Assembly: GCA_035650215.1 (NCBI GenBank)
Contig: DASRIC010000106.1
Location: 1-43,319 of the forward strand
Direction of reading: 5' to 3'
Origin: JACVRW01 sp035650215
Lineage (GTDB): Bacteria; Actinomycetota; Thermoleophilia; Solirubrobacterales; Thermoleophilaceae
DNA: 43,319 nucleotides
In this document: positions 34,328 through 42,689 of the stretch, in pieces
How positions within the stretch are numbered: position 1 is the stretch's first letter
Layout: each line of letters begins with the position of its first letter
The notes under the pieces: model-generated
What the model was told of the DNA's origin: nothing
What the model saw: the letters and a program-made list of their open reading frames with translations, nothing else
Databases searched by the model: none
Translations under genes and position numbers: made by a program

Positions 34328-35512
34328 TCATGAGTGCGTCGGGGGCCGGGCGCCGCCGTCCCCCTTCTGGCAGATGACGAGGGCCTCGATGTAGTCCCAC
34401 CGGTAGCGGTCGGGGGCATCCGCGACGCGTTCCTCGAGCTCTGCGAGAAAGTCGGCGAGGAGACCGTAGGCGCGGTCCTCGCCCTCGTTCGCGAAGGCGC
34501 GGAGGAGGAGCGGGTTGCCCCACGCGGTCACGCTCTGCACATACTCCCGCGCGAAGACGACGGGATCGTCGTGCCAGTAGGGATTGTCCAGCCGGAAGAG
34601 CTCGGCGCTCTCCAGCTCGAGGCCGGCGATGCTCCCGCCGCGTTCCTCGAAGGGGCGTCGGATCTCGTCGAGCGTGCGCATCCACACTGGAACGACGACG
34701 GCCGCAACGGTGGCCGCGCCGATGCGGCCCGTGCGGCGCCAGTCGGCGAGCAACCGGTTCATGTCCCCGATGAGCTCCACGTAGAGCCCCCTCCTCTCGG
34801 GACACGGAGCCGGCGAAGCCGGGAGCGCGGCGACGAGCCGGCCGCCCTCGGCGAGCTCCGTGGCGCGCATCTCGAGCAGCCGTTCCCACTGGCGCTCCGC
34901 GGCCACGCGCCAGGCTCGCCGCTCGGCTTCGTCAGTGTGATCCGGGTAGCCCGGGAAGACCGACCCGGTCGAGGCCAGGCCGGACGCGTCCGCGACCCAG
35001 TGCATCGCCGTCCCGCTGACCGCAACGTGCACGTTGCCCGGCGGCAGGCAGGGCGCCCGGTGGAGGGGAATCCCCGCCATGCTGACCACCACGCCTGGGG
35101 GCGGGTCGTGCTCGACCGCTCGGCGGCAGGCCTCGCCGTGGGCCTCAGGCGAGGTGTAGTGGGCCCCCGTGCCGGGGTCGGCGATCCCCGGGCCGGCGTC
35201 GCCCGGTGCGGGGATGACCACGACCCCGGGCCCGTCCTCAGCCCCACCGAAAGCGTGCCGCAGGTGCTCGGCGGCGACTCCCCAGACGTTCGTGGGCAGA
35301 TCCACGAGCGCGTAGATCAGCGGCCGGCCGGCCCGCTCCTCCGCGAACTTGCCGATGAGGCCATGGGAGTTGACCCCGTCGGCGGCGCCGAGATCGACCA
35401 CGCGGAGCACCGGCTCGTCCGCAAACAGCCGTCCGGCGTCCAGAGCGGCGGAGTGGGTCGCCTCGAACGCGGCGCGCTGCGAGAGCGCGTGCCGCGCGTA
35501 GTCGTCTGCCAT
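34328..35512 (-). CDS. SAM-dependent carboxyl methyltransferase, SABATH-like
   Basis: A 394-residue methyltransferase. The N-terminus reads YARHALSQRAAFE, then the SAM-binding segment VVDLGAADGVNSH (about 38-50), and GNVHVAVSGTAMHWV in the middle. This is the layout of plant SABATH enzymes, which methylate carboxyl groups of salicylate, jasmonate or indole acetate (there with SLHWL). The substrate here is unknown. ATG at 35512 fits the family start; an in-frame GTG at 35602 would add 30 residues without clear homology. It lies downstream of the lactonase-like gene on the same strand, but over 60 bases away. Confidence 0.78.
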   Translation of the reverse strand: MADDYARHALSQRAAFEATHSAALDAGRLFADEPVLRVVDLGAADGVNSHGLIGKFAEERAGRPLIYALVDLPTNVWGVAAEHLRHAFGGAEDGPGVVVIPAPGDAGPGIADPGTGAHYTSPEAHGEACRRAVEHDPPPGVVVSMAGIPLHRAPCLPPGNVHVAVSGTAMHWVADASGLASTGSVFPGYPDHTDEAERRAWRVAAERQWERLLEMRATELAEGGRLVAALPASPAPCPERRGLYVELIGDMNRLLADWRRTGRIGAATVAAVVVPVWMRTLDEIRRPFEERGGSIAGLELESAELFRLDNPYWHDDPVVFAREYVQSVTAWGNPLLLRAFANEGEDRAYGLLADFLAELEERVADAPDRYRWDYIEALVICQKGDGGARPPTHS

Positions 35513-35666
35513 GCTCGCGAAATCGGGGCGATCGGACGCCGTGACGCCTCCCTTCCAGATAGCAACGCCCGGTCTCCTGGCTGCGACGGCATCGTCCCAC
35601 ACGATCGCCGTCCCGATCCAAGCGCGAGCCCCGAGATCCTGGCGCAGCGCCGCGGGTCGTGATGCC

Positions 35667-36290
35667 TCAGACGGCAGGGGGTCGCCACGGCTCGTGCTCG
35701 TGCGCGAGCCAGACCAGCTCGGGGTCGAGCGCGAGCACGCGCTGCCGGCCTTCGGTGGGCGGCTCGTCGAACTCGCCGTGCCACACCGCGACGTCGCCGC
35801 CGACGACGACCGGACGCCCGCCGGTCTCTACGACGACCACCTGCATGCCGCGTGTGTGGCCCGGCGCCGGGAGGAGTCGGAGCCCGGGAAGCAGCTCGAG
35901 CTCGCCTTCGACCGGCACGTACCGCACGCCGGGCGCATCGACCCACTCGCGAACGGTGTAGCCGCCCTCGCTGCGCGCGTCGTCGAGCTCCCGGCGCTGG
36001 ACGTAGATCGGCCTCCCGGCGAATAGATGGTTGCCGCCGCAGTGGTCCCCGTGCAGGTGTGTGTTGACGACGATGTCGATGCCGGCGAGATCGAAGTCCT
36101 GCTCGCTCAGCGGCCGGAGGCGGGGCTCGAGCTCGGCCGCGAAGGGGTGGAGCTCCGTCATGCCGGTGTCGACCAGCACGCGCGCATCGGGATGGTCGAT
36201 GACGTGCACGTAGAGCGGCATCGGCTCGCCCTCGGCAACCAGGTCGGCAACGAGGACCGGCGTAACGGTGATCGAGGCGGGGGCGGTCAT
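35667..36290 (-). CDS. Metallo-beta-lactamase-fold hydrolase (lactonase-like)
   Basis: A 207-residue enzyme with the metal motif THLHGDHCGG (77-86), a further histidine in PAPGHTRGMQ, an aspartate in VVGGDVAVWH and HEHEPW at the end. The general look is that of AiiA-like N-acyl-homoserine lactonases and related esterases, but the superfamily is broad. The ATG overlaps the stop of the ECF sigma gene by 4 bases, so both are translated from one transcript. The sigma factor may respond to a compound that this enzyme degrades; that is inference. Confidence 0.85.
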   Translation of the reverse strand: MTAPASITVTPVLVADLVAEGEPMPLYVHVIDHPDARVLVDTGMTELHPFAAELEPRLRPLSEQDFDLAGIDIVVNTHLHGDHCGGNHLFAGRPIYVQRRELDDARSEGGYTVREWVDAPGVRYVPVEGELELLPGLRLLPAPGHTRGMQVVVVETGGRPVVVGGDVAVWHGEFDEPPTEGRQRVLALDPELVWLAHEHEPWRPPAV

Positions 36291-37273
36291 CTCGTACCGA
36301 CCGTCGCGCTGAGCGTGGCCGGCAGGTCGAAGTGCTCGAACAGCGCGCCGTCGAAGGTCACGATCTCGGTCACGACCCCGTCCTGCACCCGTAGGACGTC
36401 GATCGCCAGCGGTTCGTACGCGGCGTCGCCCGGCTTGCGCACATAGGCCGCGACCGCGGGCTGACCGTTGGCGCGGGTGATCACGCAGCGCATGCTGCCG
36501 AACGCCTCCGATCCGAACCCGCCGTCGATCCAGCTCTGCACGACCGTGCTTCGGCCGGTCCAGACGCCGGGCGTCGGCGGCATCGAGAAGCGGACGTCCT
36601 CGTGCAGGAGCGCGGCCAGGCCCTCGGCGTCGGCGCGCTCGCTGCACTCGACGTAGCGGGCGAGCAGCTTCCGCTCGGCGGCGGTCGGCTCGGCGGCGAC
36701 TTGCCACGCCTCGCGGTCCTCGGGCAGGCTCTCCCGCAACCCGGCCCGCGCGCGCTGCAGCGCGGAGTTCACCGACGCCTCTGTCGTCTCGAGCAGCCGC
36801 GCGGTCTCCTTCGCCGAGCAGCCGAGCACGTCGCGCAGCACGAGCACGGCCCGCGGCAACGGCGCGAGGTGCTGGATCGCGGCGATGAACGCCAGCTCGA
36901 CGGTCTCCTTCGCGAGCGCCACGTCCTCCGGGCCCTCGCGCCGGTCAGGCAACTGCTCGAGGAGCTCGTCGGGATAGGGCTGCAGCCACGCGACCTCGCC
37001 GCTCGCGCTCGGCTGCCGCGGGCGCTTGTCGAGTGCGTCGAGGCAGGCGTTCGTCGCGATCCGGTACAGCCACGCGCGAACCGACGCGCGGCCCTCGTAC
37101 GTCTCGCGCCGGCGCCACGCGCGCAGGAACGCCTCCTGGACGAGGTCCTCTGCCTCCTCGAACGACCCGACCAGGCGGTAGCAGTGGACGTGCAATTCGC
37201 GGCGGTGCGGCTCGACGCGGGCGCCGAAGGCCTGCTCGTCGAGCGGCCGGAGGTCGTCGGTGTTGGGGCTCAT
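36287..37273 (-). CDS. ECF sigma factor with C-terminal SnoaL-like domain (SigG / SigX5 type)
   Basis: A 328-residue RNA polymerase sigma factor. Region 2 (about 18-85) shows YRLVGSFEEAEDLVQEAFLR and WLYRIATNACLDALDKR. Region 4 (about 125-180) contains LPRAVLVLRDVLGCSAKETA and SVNSALQRARAGL. After residue 200 a SnoaL/NTF2-like domain follows (RYVECSERADAEGLAALLHE). Such ECF factors are controlled by their own C-terminal domain instead of a separate anti-sigma factor, and none is encoded here. It is followed with a 4-base overlap by a metallo-beta-lactamase-fold enzyme and diverges from the PLP decarboxylase. Confidence 0.9.
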   Translation of the reverse strand: MSPNTDDLRPLDEQAFGARVEPHRRELHVHCYRLVGSFEEAEDLVQEAFLRAWRRRETYEGRASVRAWLYRIATNACLDALDKRPRQPSASGEVAWLQPYPDELLEQLPDRREGPEDVALAKETVELAFIAAIQHLAPLPRAVLVLRDVLGCSAKETARLLETTEASVNSALQRARAGLRESLPEDREAWQVAAEPTAAERKLLARYVECSERADAEGLAALLHEDVRFSMPPTPGVWTGRSTVVQSWIDGGFGSEAFGSMRCVITRANGQPAVAAYVRKPGDAAYEPLAIDVLRVQDGVVTEIVTFDGALFEHFDLPATLSATVGTR

Positions 37274-37367
37274 GGTGTGTGTGACGGCGGGCGGACCGAA
37301 AACTCATCACCCGGGCGCCATTCATTGCAGCAGAGCTCCACAGTACGACCCCTATCGCGCCGCGGAG

Positions 37368-37373
37368 TAGGGT
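37368..37373 (+). promoter_or_regulatory. -10 box for the PLP decarboxylase gene
   Basis: TAGGGT ends 7 bases before the ATG at 37381, a clear leaderless-type spacing. Confidence 0.5.
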
Positions 37374-37380
37374 CGGCGCC

Positions 37381-38856
37381 ATGGCACAGCGGCCTGCACC
37401 CGTCCGGGACCTGGACTGGGATTCCGATCGGGCTCGCGACCTGGGCGGGGAGCTGGTCGAGCTCTGGACGGAGTTGCTGGCGCGCATGCCGGAGCTGCCG
37501 GTGGGCCGCGAGTTCCGCGCCGACGAGGTGCGCGAGCGCGTCGTGCCGGCGGTACCGGACGAGGGGATGACGAACGCCGAGCTGGTGGCATACCTGCGCG
37601 AGCTCGTCTTCGAGAACTCGATCTACCCCGGTCACCCGGGCTTCTTGGCGTACGTCTCGGGTGCGGGGACGGTGCCGGGGGCGGGCGCCGACCTGATCGC
37701 GTCGGCGCTCAACCAGAACCTCGGCGGCTTTCGCCTCAGCCCTGGAGCCAACCAGATCGAGACGGGCCTGATCGCATGGCTCGCCAGCCGTTTCGGCCTG
37801 CCGGACGGCGCGGGCGGGCAGGTGGTGGCGGGTGGCGCGATGGCGAACTTCGTGGGTCTCAAGATCGCGCGCGACGCGGCCCTCGGGCCGGACGCGCGCA
37901 CGCGGGGCGTGGCGGCCGGCCCGCCGCTCGCGTTCTACACCTCGAGCGAGGCGCACGTGGTGCAGCAGCGCGGGGCGGACATGCTCGGCTTGGGCACGGA
38001 CGCCGTCCGGTCGATCCCCGTCGATGGCGAGGAGCGCATGCGCGTCGATGCGCTCGCCGAGACGCTCGAGCGCGACCGCGCGGACGGGGTGGTCCCCGCC
38101 GCCGTGCTCGCCACCGCCGGCACCACGGCCACCGGCGCGATCGACCCGCTGCCGGAGATCGCCGGCCTCTGCGAGCGCTTCGGCGCACGCCTCCACGTGG
38201 ACGCGTGCTACGGCGGCCCGGCGGTGCTGGCCGACGACCTGCGGCCGCTTCTCGCCGGCGTCGAGCGGGCCGACTCGATCGCGGTCGACGCGCACAAGTG
38301 GCTCTACACGCCGCTGCTCGGCGGCTGCGCGCTCGTGCGCGACGCGGCCCTGTTGCCGGGCGCGTTCTCGGCCGACGCGAGCGTCATCTGGTTGGACGAG
38401 GAGACCCTCAGGATCCACGGCAGCGACTACGTGCACCACGGGCCGGACTTCAGCCGCGGCTTCGCCGCCCTGCGGATCTGGCTGTCGCTGCTCGCGTACG
38501 GCACGCGCGCCTACGGGCGGCGAATCTCCCACGATGCCGCGCTGGCGCGCTATCTGGGCGAGCTCGTGGATGAGCACGAGGAGTTCGAGCTCATGACCCC
38601 GGTGAAGCTCTCGATCTGCTGCTTCCGCTACGCGCCGCCGCAGCTGCGCGGCGACGACCAGGCGCTCGACCGCCTGAACGAGCGGATCATGGTCGCGATT
38701 CAGGCCGACGGCCGCGTGTTTTGCTCGAACGCCGTACTCGCCGGCCGCTTTGGCCTGCGCGCCTGCATCGTGAACTTCCGCACCGAGGCGGAGCACATGG
38801 AGCTGCTGCTCGACGTGGCGGCCGAGCACGGGCGGCGTCTCGTGGACGCGGGCTGA
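37381..38856 (+). CDS. PLP-dependent group II amino acid decarboxylase (aromatic amino acid type)
   Basis: A 491-residue fold-type-I enzyme. The PLP lysine is K306 in VDAHKWLYTP, the ring-stacking histidine is H192 in SEAHVVQQ, and D274 lies in LHVDACYGGP. GHPGFLAYVSGAG and GGFRLSPGANQIE fit the aromatic-L-amino-acid decarboxylase/tyrosine decarboxylase group. It should release CO2 from an aromatic amino acid, giving an amine such as tryptamine or tyramine; glutamate decarboxylase is less likely. The next gene overlaps its stop by one base. Confidence 0.9.
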   Translation: MAQRPAPVRDLDWDSDRARDLGGELVELWTELLARMPELPVGREFRADEVRERVVPAVPDEGMTNAELVAYLRELVFENSIYPGHPGFLAYVSGAGTVPGAGADLIASALNQNLGGFRLSPGANQIETGLIAWLASRFGLPDGAGGQVVAGGAMANFVGLKIARDAALGPDARTRGVAAGPPLAFYTSSEAHVVQQRGADMLGLGTDAVRSIPVDGEERMRVDALAETLERDRADGVVPAAVLATAGTTATGAIDPLPEIAGLCERFGARLHVDACYGGPAVLADDLRPLLAGVERADSIAVDAHKWLYTPLLGGCALVRDAALLPGAFSADASVIWLDEETLRIHGSDYVHHGPDFSRGFAALRIWLSLLAYGTRAYGRRISHDAALARYLGELVDEHEEFELMTPVKLSICCFRYAPPQLRGDDQALDRLNERIMVAIQADGRVFCSNAVLAGRFGLRACIVNFRTEAEHMELLLDVAAEHGRRLVDAG

Positions 38857-39149
38857 TGCTGTTCATGGTCGTGGAGCGTTTCTCCCCGGCCGGCGCCGCC
38901 GAGATCTACCGGCGGGTCCGTGCGGAGGGACGCTCGCTGCCGGACGGGCTGCGCTACGTCGACAGCTGGGTGCGGGTGGACCTGCGCGGCGCCTACCAGC
39001 TGATGGACTGCGACGAGCCGACCCTGCTCCAGGAGTGGATCGCGAGCTGGGGCGACCTCGCCGACTTCGAGATCGTTCCGGTCACCACCTCGGCGGAGAC
39101 CCAGGAGCTGATGAAGCGCGTCGACAGCCGGGCGAATCCCGGGCGCTGA
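38856..39149 (+). CDS. DUF3303 family protein
   Basis: A 97-residue protein that matches the DUF3303 pattern: MLFMVVERF at the start, GRSLPDGLRYVDSWV, then AYQLMDCDEPTLLQEWIASW and ADFEIVPVTTS. The family has a ferredoxin-like fold and no known activity. The ATG overlaps the decarboxylase stop (TGATG), so the two are co-translated. The last residues are charged and flexible. Confidence 0.85.
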   Translation: MLFMVVERFSPAGAAEIYRRVRAEGRSLPDGLRYVDSWVRVDLRGAYQLMDCDEPTLLQEWIASWGDLADFEIVPVTTSAETQELMKRVDSRANPGR

Positions 39150-39287
39150 ATCTTCGACAGCTGGATAAAGACCCAGGGCTGGTCCGGTCGTACCGTGGGG
39201 TGAGAGTCCACGAGAGGAGGAGCGCTGGCGGCCCGGGATCTGAGTGCAGTCGCCCCTCCCCCCGGCCCGCGCGGCGCCCATCTCGAG

Positions 39288-40355
39288 ATGGTGGGCGCCG
39301 TGCTGGCGGGGGACGGGCTCGAGCGCGTGGCCGAGATCGCCTCGGCTCACGCGGACGCGCCGGTGGCGGTGATCGTGCCCCGCCTCGGCGCGGGGCCCGA
39401 GCGCTGGGCACGGCTCGAGCGCTACGTGAGCTCGCGGCTCGCGGGCGGCCGGCCCGAGCGCCCAGCGGAGGTCCACTTCGAGATGCCTATCGCGTCGGGC
39501 GGACGCGAGCTCGGGGCGGTGCTGCTGCTCGGTCGCAGCGCGCCCGACGCGGGGGACTACATGCACATGGCGGCGATCGCCGCGCTCACCGAGGTGGCCG
39601 TGGCGGAGGCCCGCCACGAGACGGAGCGCTCGCTGCGCGGCTCGTTCCTCGAGGAGGTGCTGTCGCGTCCGGAGCTCGAGCCGACCGAGCTGCGCCGTCG
39701 CGCGATGCGACTCGGATGCCACCTCGACGGCGGTTACGTGGCGCTCTGCGCCGACCCGAACGGGCGCGGCCCCGGCAGGCTCACCGCCGCGATCCTGGCC
39801 GAGGCGCCGGGCGCGCTCGCCCAGGCGGTGGACGGCAAGGTGTACGCGCTCCTGCCCGGCGAGCCCGAGCCGGCCCGGCGGGCCGCCGCCCGGCTGAGTC
39901 GTCACGCCGGCGTGGGGGTCTCCTCCCAGCGCAGCGGCGCCGGCGAGCTGCGGCGCGCCCTCGAGGAGGCCGATTTGGTGCTCGGCGTGAGGGCGGTGGG
40001 CGGCCACGCGGCCGGAGGCGAGATCGGTGAGGGCACCTACCGTCTCCTGTTCCGTGTCCTCGCGAGCCACCCGCACGAGGTGCGGAGCTTCTACGAGGAC
40101 ACCGTGGCGGCGCTCGTGCGCTACGACGACCAGTACGCCACCGACCTCGTGGGCACGCTTGCCGCCTACCTCGACAACGACTGCAACATGGTCGCCACGG
40201 CGCAGGCGATCCACGCGCACCGCCACACGGTCGGCTACCGGCTCGACCGCGTGAGGGAGCTCAGCGGGCTCGACCCGCTGCGGAGCGAGGACCGCGAGCG
40301 CCTGGGACTCGGCCTCAAGGCATACCGGATCATCGCCCCATCGCTGCCGCGCTGA
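39288..40355 (+). CDS. PucR-type transcriptional regulator (CdaR/PucR C-terminal HTH)
   Basis: A 355-residue regulator. The C-terminal helix-turn-helix is clear: LAAYLDNDCNMVATAQAIHA followed by HRHTVGYRLDRVRELSGLDP, the PucR HTH_30 pattern. The N-terminal part is a GAF-like sensor segment (PVAVIVPRLG; GGRELGAVLLLGR). The ATG at 39288 has no ribosome-binding site. The frame is coding-like back to a CTG at 39225, just 4 bases after AGGAGG (39215-39220); that would add 21 residues. A possible -10 (TACCGT) lies at 39191-39196. The target genes are unknown; the decarboxylase operon upstream is one candidate. Confidence 0.85.
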   Translation: MVGAVLAGDGLERVAEIASAHADAPVAVIVPRLGAGPERWARLERYVSSRLAGGRPERPAEVHFEMPIASGGRELGAVLLLGRSAPDAGDYMHMAAIAALTEVAVAEARHETERSLRGSFLEEVLSRPELEPTELRRRAMRLGCHLDGGYVALCADPNGRGPGRLTAAILAEAPGALAQAVDGKVYALLPGEPEPARRAAARLSRHAGVGVSSQRSGAGELRRALEEADLVLGVRAVGGHAAGGEIGEGTYRLLFRVLASHPHEVRSFYEDTVAALVRYDDQYATDLVGTLAAYLDNDCNMVATAQAIHAHRHTVGYRLDRVRELSGLDPLRSEDRERLGLGLKAYRIIAPSLPR

Positions 40356-40549
40356 TGGAGCCGCGCCGCTACACGCTCGTGCCGGGCCCCGGCGAATCGC
40401 CGTCTCGCCCCGGTCTCGTGCGGCGCCGCTACGCGCTGGCTCGGCTCGCGCCGGCCTCCCGCTCGGCGCTCGGTGTCGACCGGCTCGAGCGCATGGAGGA
40501 GGTGGCGGAGCGCGAGCGCGCGTCCGAGAACGGCCGGCCGGAGCCGTGA
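40355..40549 (+). CDS. Small hypothetical protein
   Basis: A 64-residue basic protein (12 or more arginines) with no family that I recognise. It is included because its ATG overlaps the PucR stop by one base (TGATG) and codon third positions are strongly G/C, like the neighbours. The C-terminal half, LGVDRLERMEEVAERERASE, could be a short helix. It converges with the DUF1611 gene, ending 10 bases from it. Confidence 0.55.
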   Translation: MEPRRYTLVPGPGESPSRPGLVRRRYALARLAPASRSALGVDRLERMEEVAERERASENGRPEP

Positions 40550-40559
40550 TCGGAGCCGG

Positions 40560-41615
40560 TCAGGCGGGGCTCTCGAGGCCGTCGAGCACGGCGTCCAGCA
40601 CCCGCTCGGGGCCGAAGCGCACCACGTCGTCCGCGGTGAGTCGCGTGTCGCGCTCGGCGGCGGCGATGGCGTTGCGGGCGGCGACGTCGTCGAGGTCGCT
40701 CGTGTTGAGCGCGATCGCCGCGACCTTCGCGGGCCGCACCCTCGCGGTCACCGCCTCGTAGGCGGCGATCAGCTCCGGCAGCGGTGGAATCGGAAGATAC
40801 GGGTAGTTCCGGATGCCGGTGGCGCCCGCCTTGTGCACCAGCACCAGCAGGTCCGGCGCCGAGCCGTGGAGCAGCCCGAGGGTGACCCCGGAGTAAGCGG
40901 GGTGAAAGAGGCCGCCCTGACCCTCCACGAACAGCAGGTCGCCGTGCTCCGCGCCCTCGTGCACGAGCCGCTCCGCGGCGCCGGCCACGTAGTCCGAGAT
41001 CACGTGGTCGACGGCGATGCCCCAGCCGGCGATCGCCACGCCCGTCTGCCCGGTCGGCACGTAGACCGACCGCAGGCCGCGCTCGCGCGCCGCGCGGTCG
41101 AGCTCGAGCGTCACGACCTTCTTCCCGATCACGGTGTCAGAGCCCACGCTGTGCACAACGCGGACGCCCGGCGGACGGCTCTCCGGGCCCTGCGGGACCG
41201 TCAGGTCGGGCGGCGCCGCTCGCAGGTCGCGCAGCTCCACGCCGGCCAGCTCGGCCGCCTCGGCCAACTCGGGATCCTGGCCCAGCTGAGTGTGGAGACC
41301 CGCCTCGAGGTCGAGACCCGCCTCGATCGCCTCGAGGAGCGCGGGCCGCCAGTCCGGATCGAGCTTGCCGCCCGACGGCGCGACCCCGATCAGCAGCGCG
41401 TCCGCGCCGCGCGCGATCGCCTCGCTCACGCTCGCCACGATCGGCACCGGGCGCATGCAGAACGGCTCCACCTCGTTCGCGGCGCGTCCCGCCTCGGTGG
41501 AGTCGATCACCGCCACCACCTCGCGAGTGCCGTAGCGGATCACGCCGTGGGCCGTCTTGCCCGTGTGCCTGCGGAAGAGCCCCTCCGCGAAGACCGCGAG
41601 CCTCACGTCGCTCAT
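40560..41615 (-). CDS. dgcN: DUF1611 protein, probable D-glutamate N-acetyltransferase (DgcN-like)
   Basis: A 351-residue protein of the DUF1611 family. The N-terminal Rossmann-like part (VRLAVFAEGLFRR; LLIGVAPSGGKLDPDW) is followed by a P-loop-like domain (VYVPTGQTGVAIAGWGIAVD; LLFVEGQGGLFHPAYSG; LVLVHKAGATGIRNYPY). In marine bacteria a DUF1611 protein, DgcN, acetylates D-glutamate and works with the enolase-superfamily racemase DgcA. The adjacent gene here is exactly such an enolase-superfamily enzyme, overlapping by 4 bases. The assignment rests on this pairing and family identity; a different acyl acceptor remains possible. Confidence 0.78.
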   Translation of the reverse strand: MSDVRLAVFAEGLFRRHTGKTAHGVIRYGTREVVAVIDSTEAGRAANEVEPFCMRPVPIVASVSEAIARGADALLIGVAPSGGKLDPDWRPALLEAIEAGLDLEAGLHTQLGQDPELAEAAELAGVELRDLRAAPPDLTVPQGPESRPPGVRVVHSVGSDTVIGKKVVTLELDRAARERGLRSVYVPTGQTGVAIAGWGIAVDHVISDYVAGAAERLVHEGAEHGDLLFVEGQGGLFHPAYSGVTLGLLHGSAPDLLVLVHKAGATGIRNYPYLPIPPLPELIAAYEAVTARVRPAKVAAIALNTSDLDDVAARNAIAAAERDTRLTADDVVRFGPERVLDAVLDGLESPA

Positions 41616-42649
41616 GCGGGCGGCCGCCCCTCGGCCGCCGAGGGCGCCGGCTCGACCCCGAGCCCGGGTCCCGGGCCCGGCAGCACGCGCCCGGCCTCGA
41701 CCCGGAGTCCCGTGAAGGGCTCGTCGGCCAGCAGCAGGTGGCCGTCCAGGTCGACCCAGTCGGCGAGCGAGGCGATCGCCGCCGCGGGCGCGACGCCGAG
41801 CTGCGACTCGACCATGCAGCCCAGCATCACCCCGAGCCCGAGCGCGCGCGCCGCGGCGATCATCCTGAGCGCTTCGCGCGGGCCGCCGGACTTGTCGAGC
41901 TTGATGTTGATGCCGTCCGCGTAGCCGGCCACGGCCGCCACGTCACGAAGGTCCTGGCAGCCCTCGTCGACGATCACGGGCGGCCGCCGGTCGAGCTCGC
42001 GCAGGGCGCGGAACGAGTCGAGGTCGTCGGCCGGGAACGGCTGCTCCACCAGCTCGACGCCCAGCTCGACCAGCGCGGGCATCAGCTCGCGCGCCGACTC
42101 GAGCGTCCAGCCCTCGTTCGCGTCCACGCGCAGGCCCGCCCCGGACTCGGCCCGGACGGCCTCGAGGCGGGCCAGGTCCTCGCTGCCGCCCACCTTGACC
42201 TTCAGCGCTCGCCACGCGCTCGCCCTCCGGGCACGGTCGCGCGTGCCCTCAACCGTGTCGATCCCGATCGTGTACGACGTGGGGGGTGCCTCGGGCGAGA
42301 GGCCGAGCAGCCGCCAGACCGGCACGCCGAGCCGCTTTCCGACCCAGTCGTGGAGCGCGGCGTCGAGGGCCCCACGGGCGGCGGCCTCGCCCCCCACGGC
42401 GGCGAGCCGCGCGCCGATCGCCTCGAGCGCGAACGGATCGCGGCCGAGCAGGGGAGGGGCGCCCGCCAGGAACGTCGCCGCCGAGTCGATCGTCTCGCCC
42501 CGGTAGTACACCGGCGCCGCCTCGCCGAGGCCCACGATCCCCTCATGCTCGAGCTCCACCTGGACGACCGACTGGGTGGTGCGCGAGCCGCGCGCGATGC
42601 CGAACTCCTCGGCGAGGTTCAGGCCGGCTCTGCGCGTACGGAGCTCCAC
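41612..42649 (-). CDS. dgcA: Enolase-superfamily epimerase/racemase (dipeptide epimerase type, DgcA-like)
   Basis: A 345-residue enzyme of the muconate-lactonizing subgroup. The two active-site lysines are present (KVKVG and NIKLDKSGG). The metal ligands lie in RVDANEGW, ELVEQPF and VIVDEGCQD. These features match L-Ala-D/L-Glu epimerases and the N-acetyl-D-glutamate racemase DgcA. Next to a DUF1611 gene, conversion of N-acetyl-D-glutamate to N-acetyl-L-glutamate is the best guess; peptidoglycan dipeptide recycling is the alternative. GTG at 42649 is chosen because the family starts there; the frame opens to 42691. The C-terminal tail is Pro- and Gly-rich. Confidence 0.82.
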   Translation of the reverse strand: MELRTRRAGLNLAEEFGIARGSRTTQSVVQVELEHEGIVGLGEAAPVYYRGETIDSAATFLAGAPPLLGRDPFALEAIGARLAAVGGEAAARGALDAALHDWVGKRLGVPVWRLLGLSPEAPPTSYTIGIDTVEGTRDRARRASAWRALKVKVGGSEDLARLEAVRAESGAGLRVDANEGWTLESARELMPALVELGVELVEQPFPADDLDSFRALRELDRRPPVIVDEGCQDLRDVAAVAGYADGINIKLDKSGGPREALRMIAAARALGLGVMLGCMVESQLGVAPAAAIASLADWVDLDGHLLLADEPFTGLRVEAGRVLPGPGPGLGVEPAPSAAEGRPPA

Positions 42650-42689
42650 GGGGGCGCAAGCATGACGGTTCTGGGACGCTGGGCCGACC

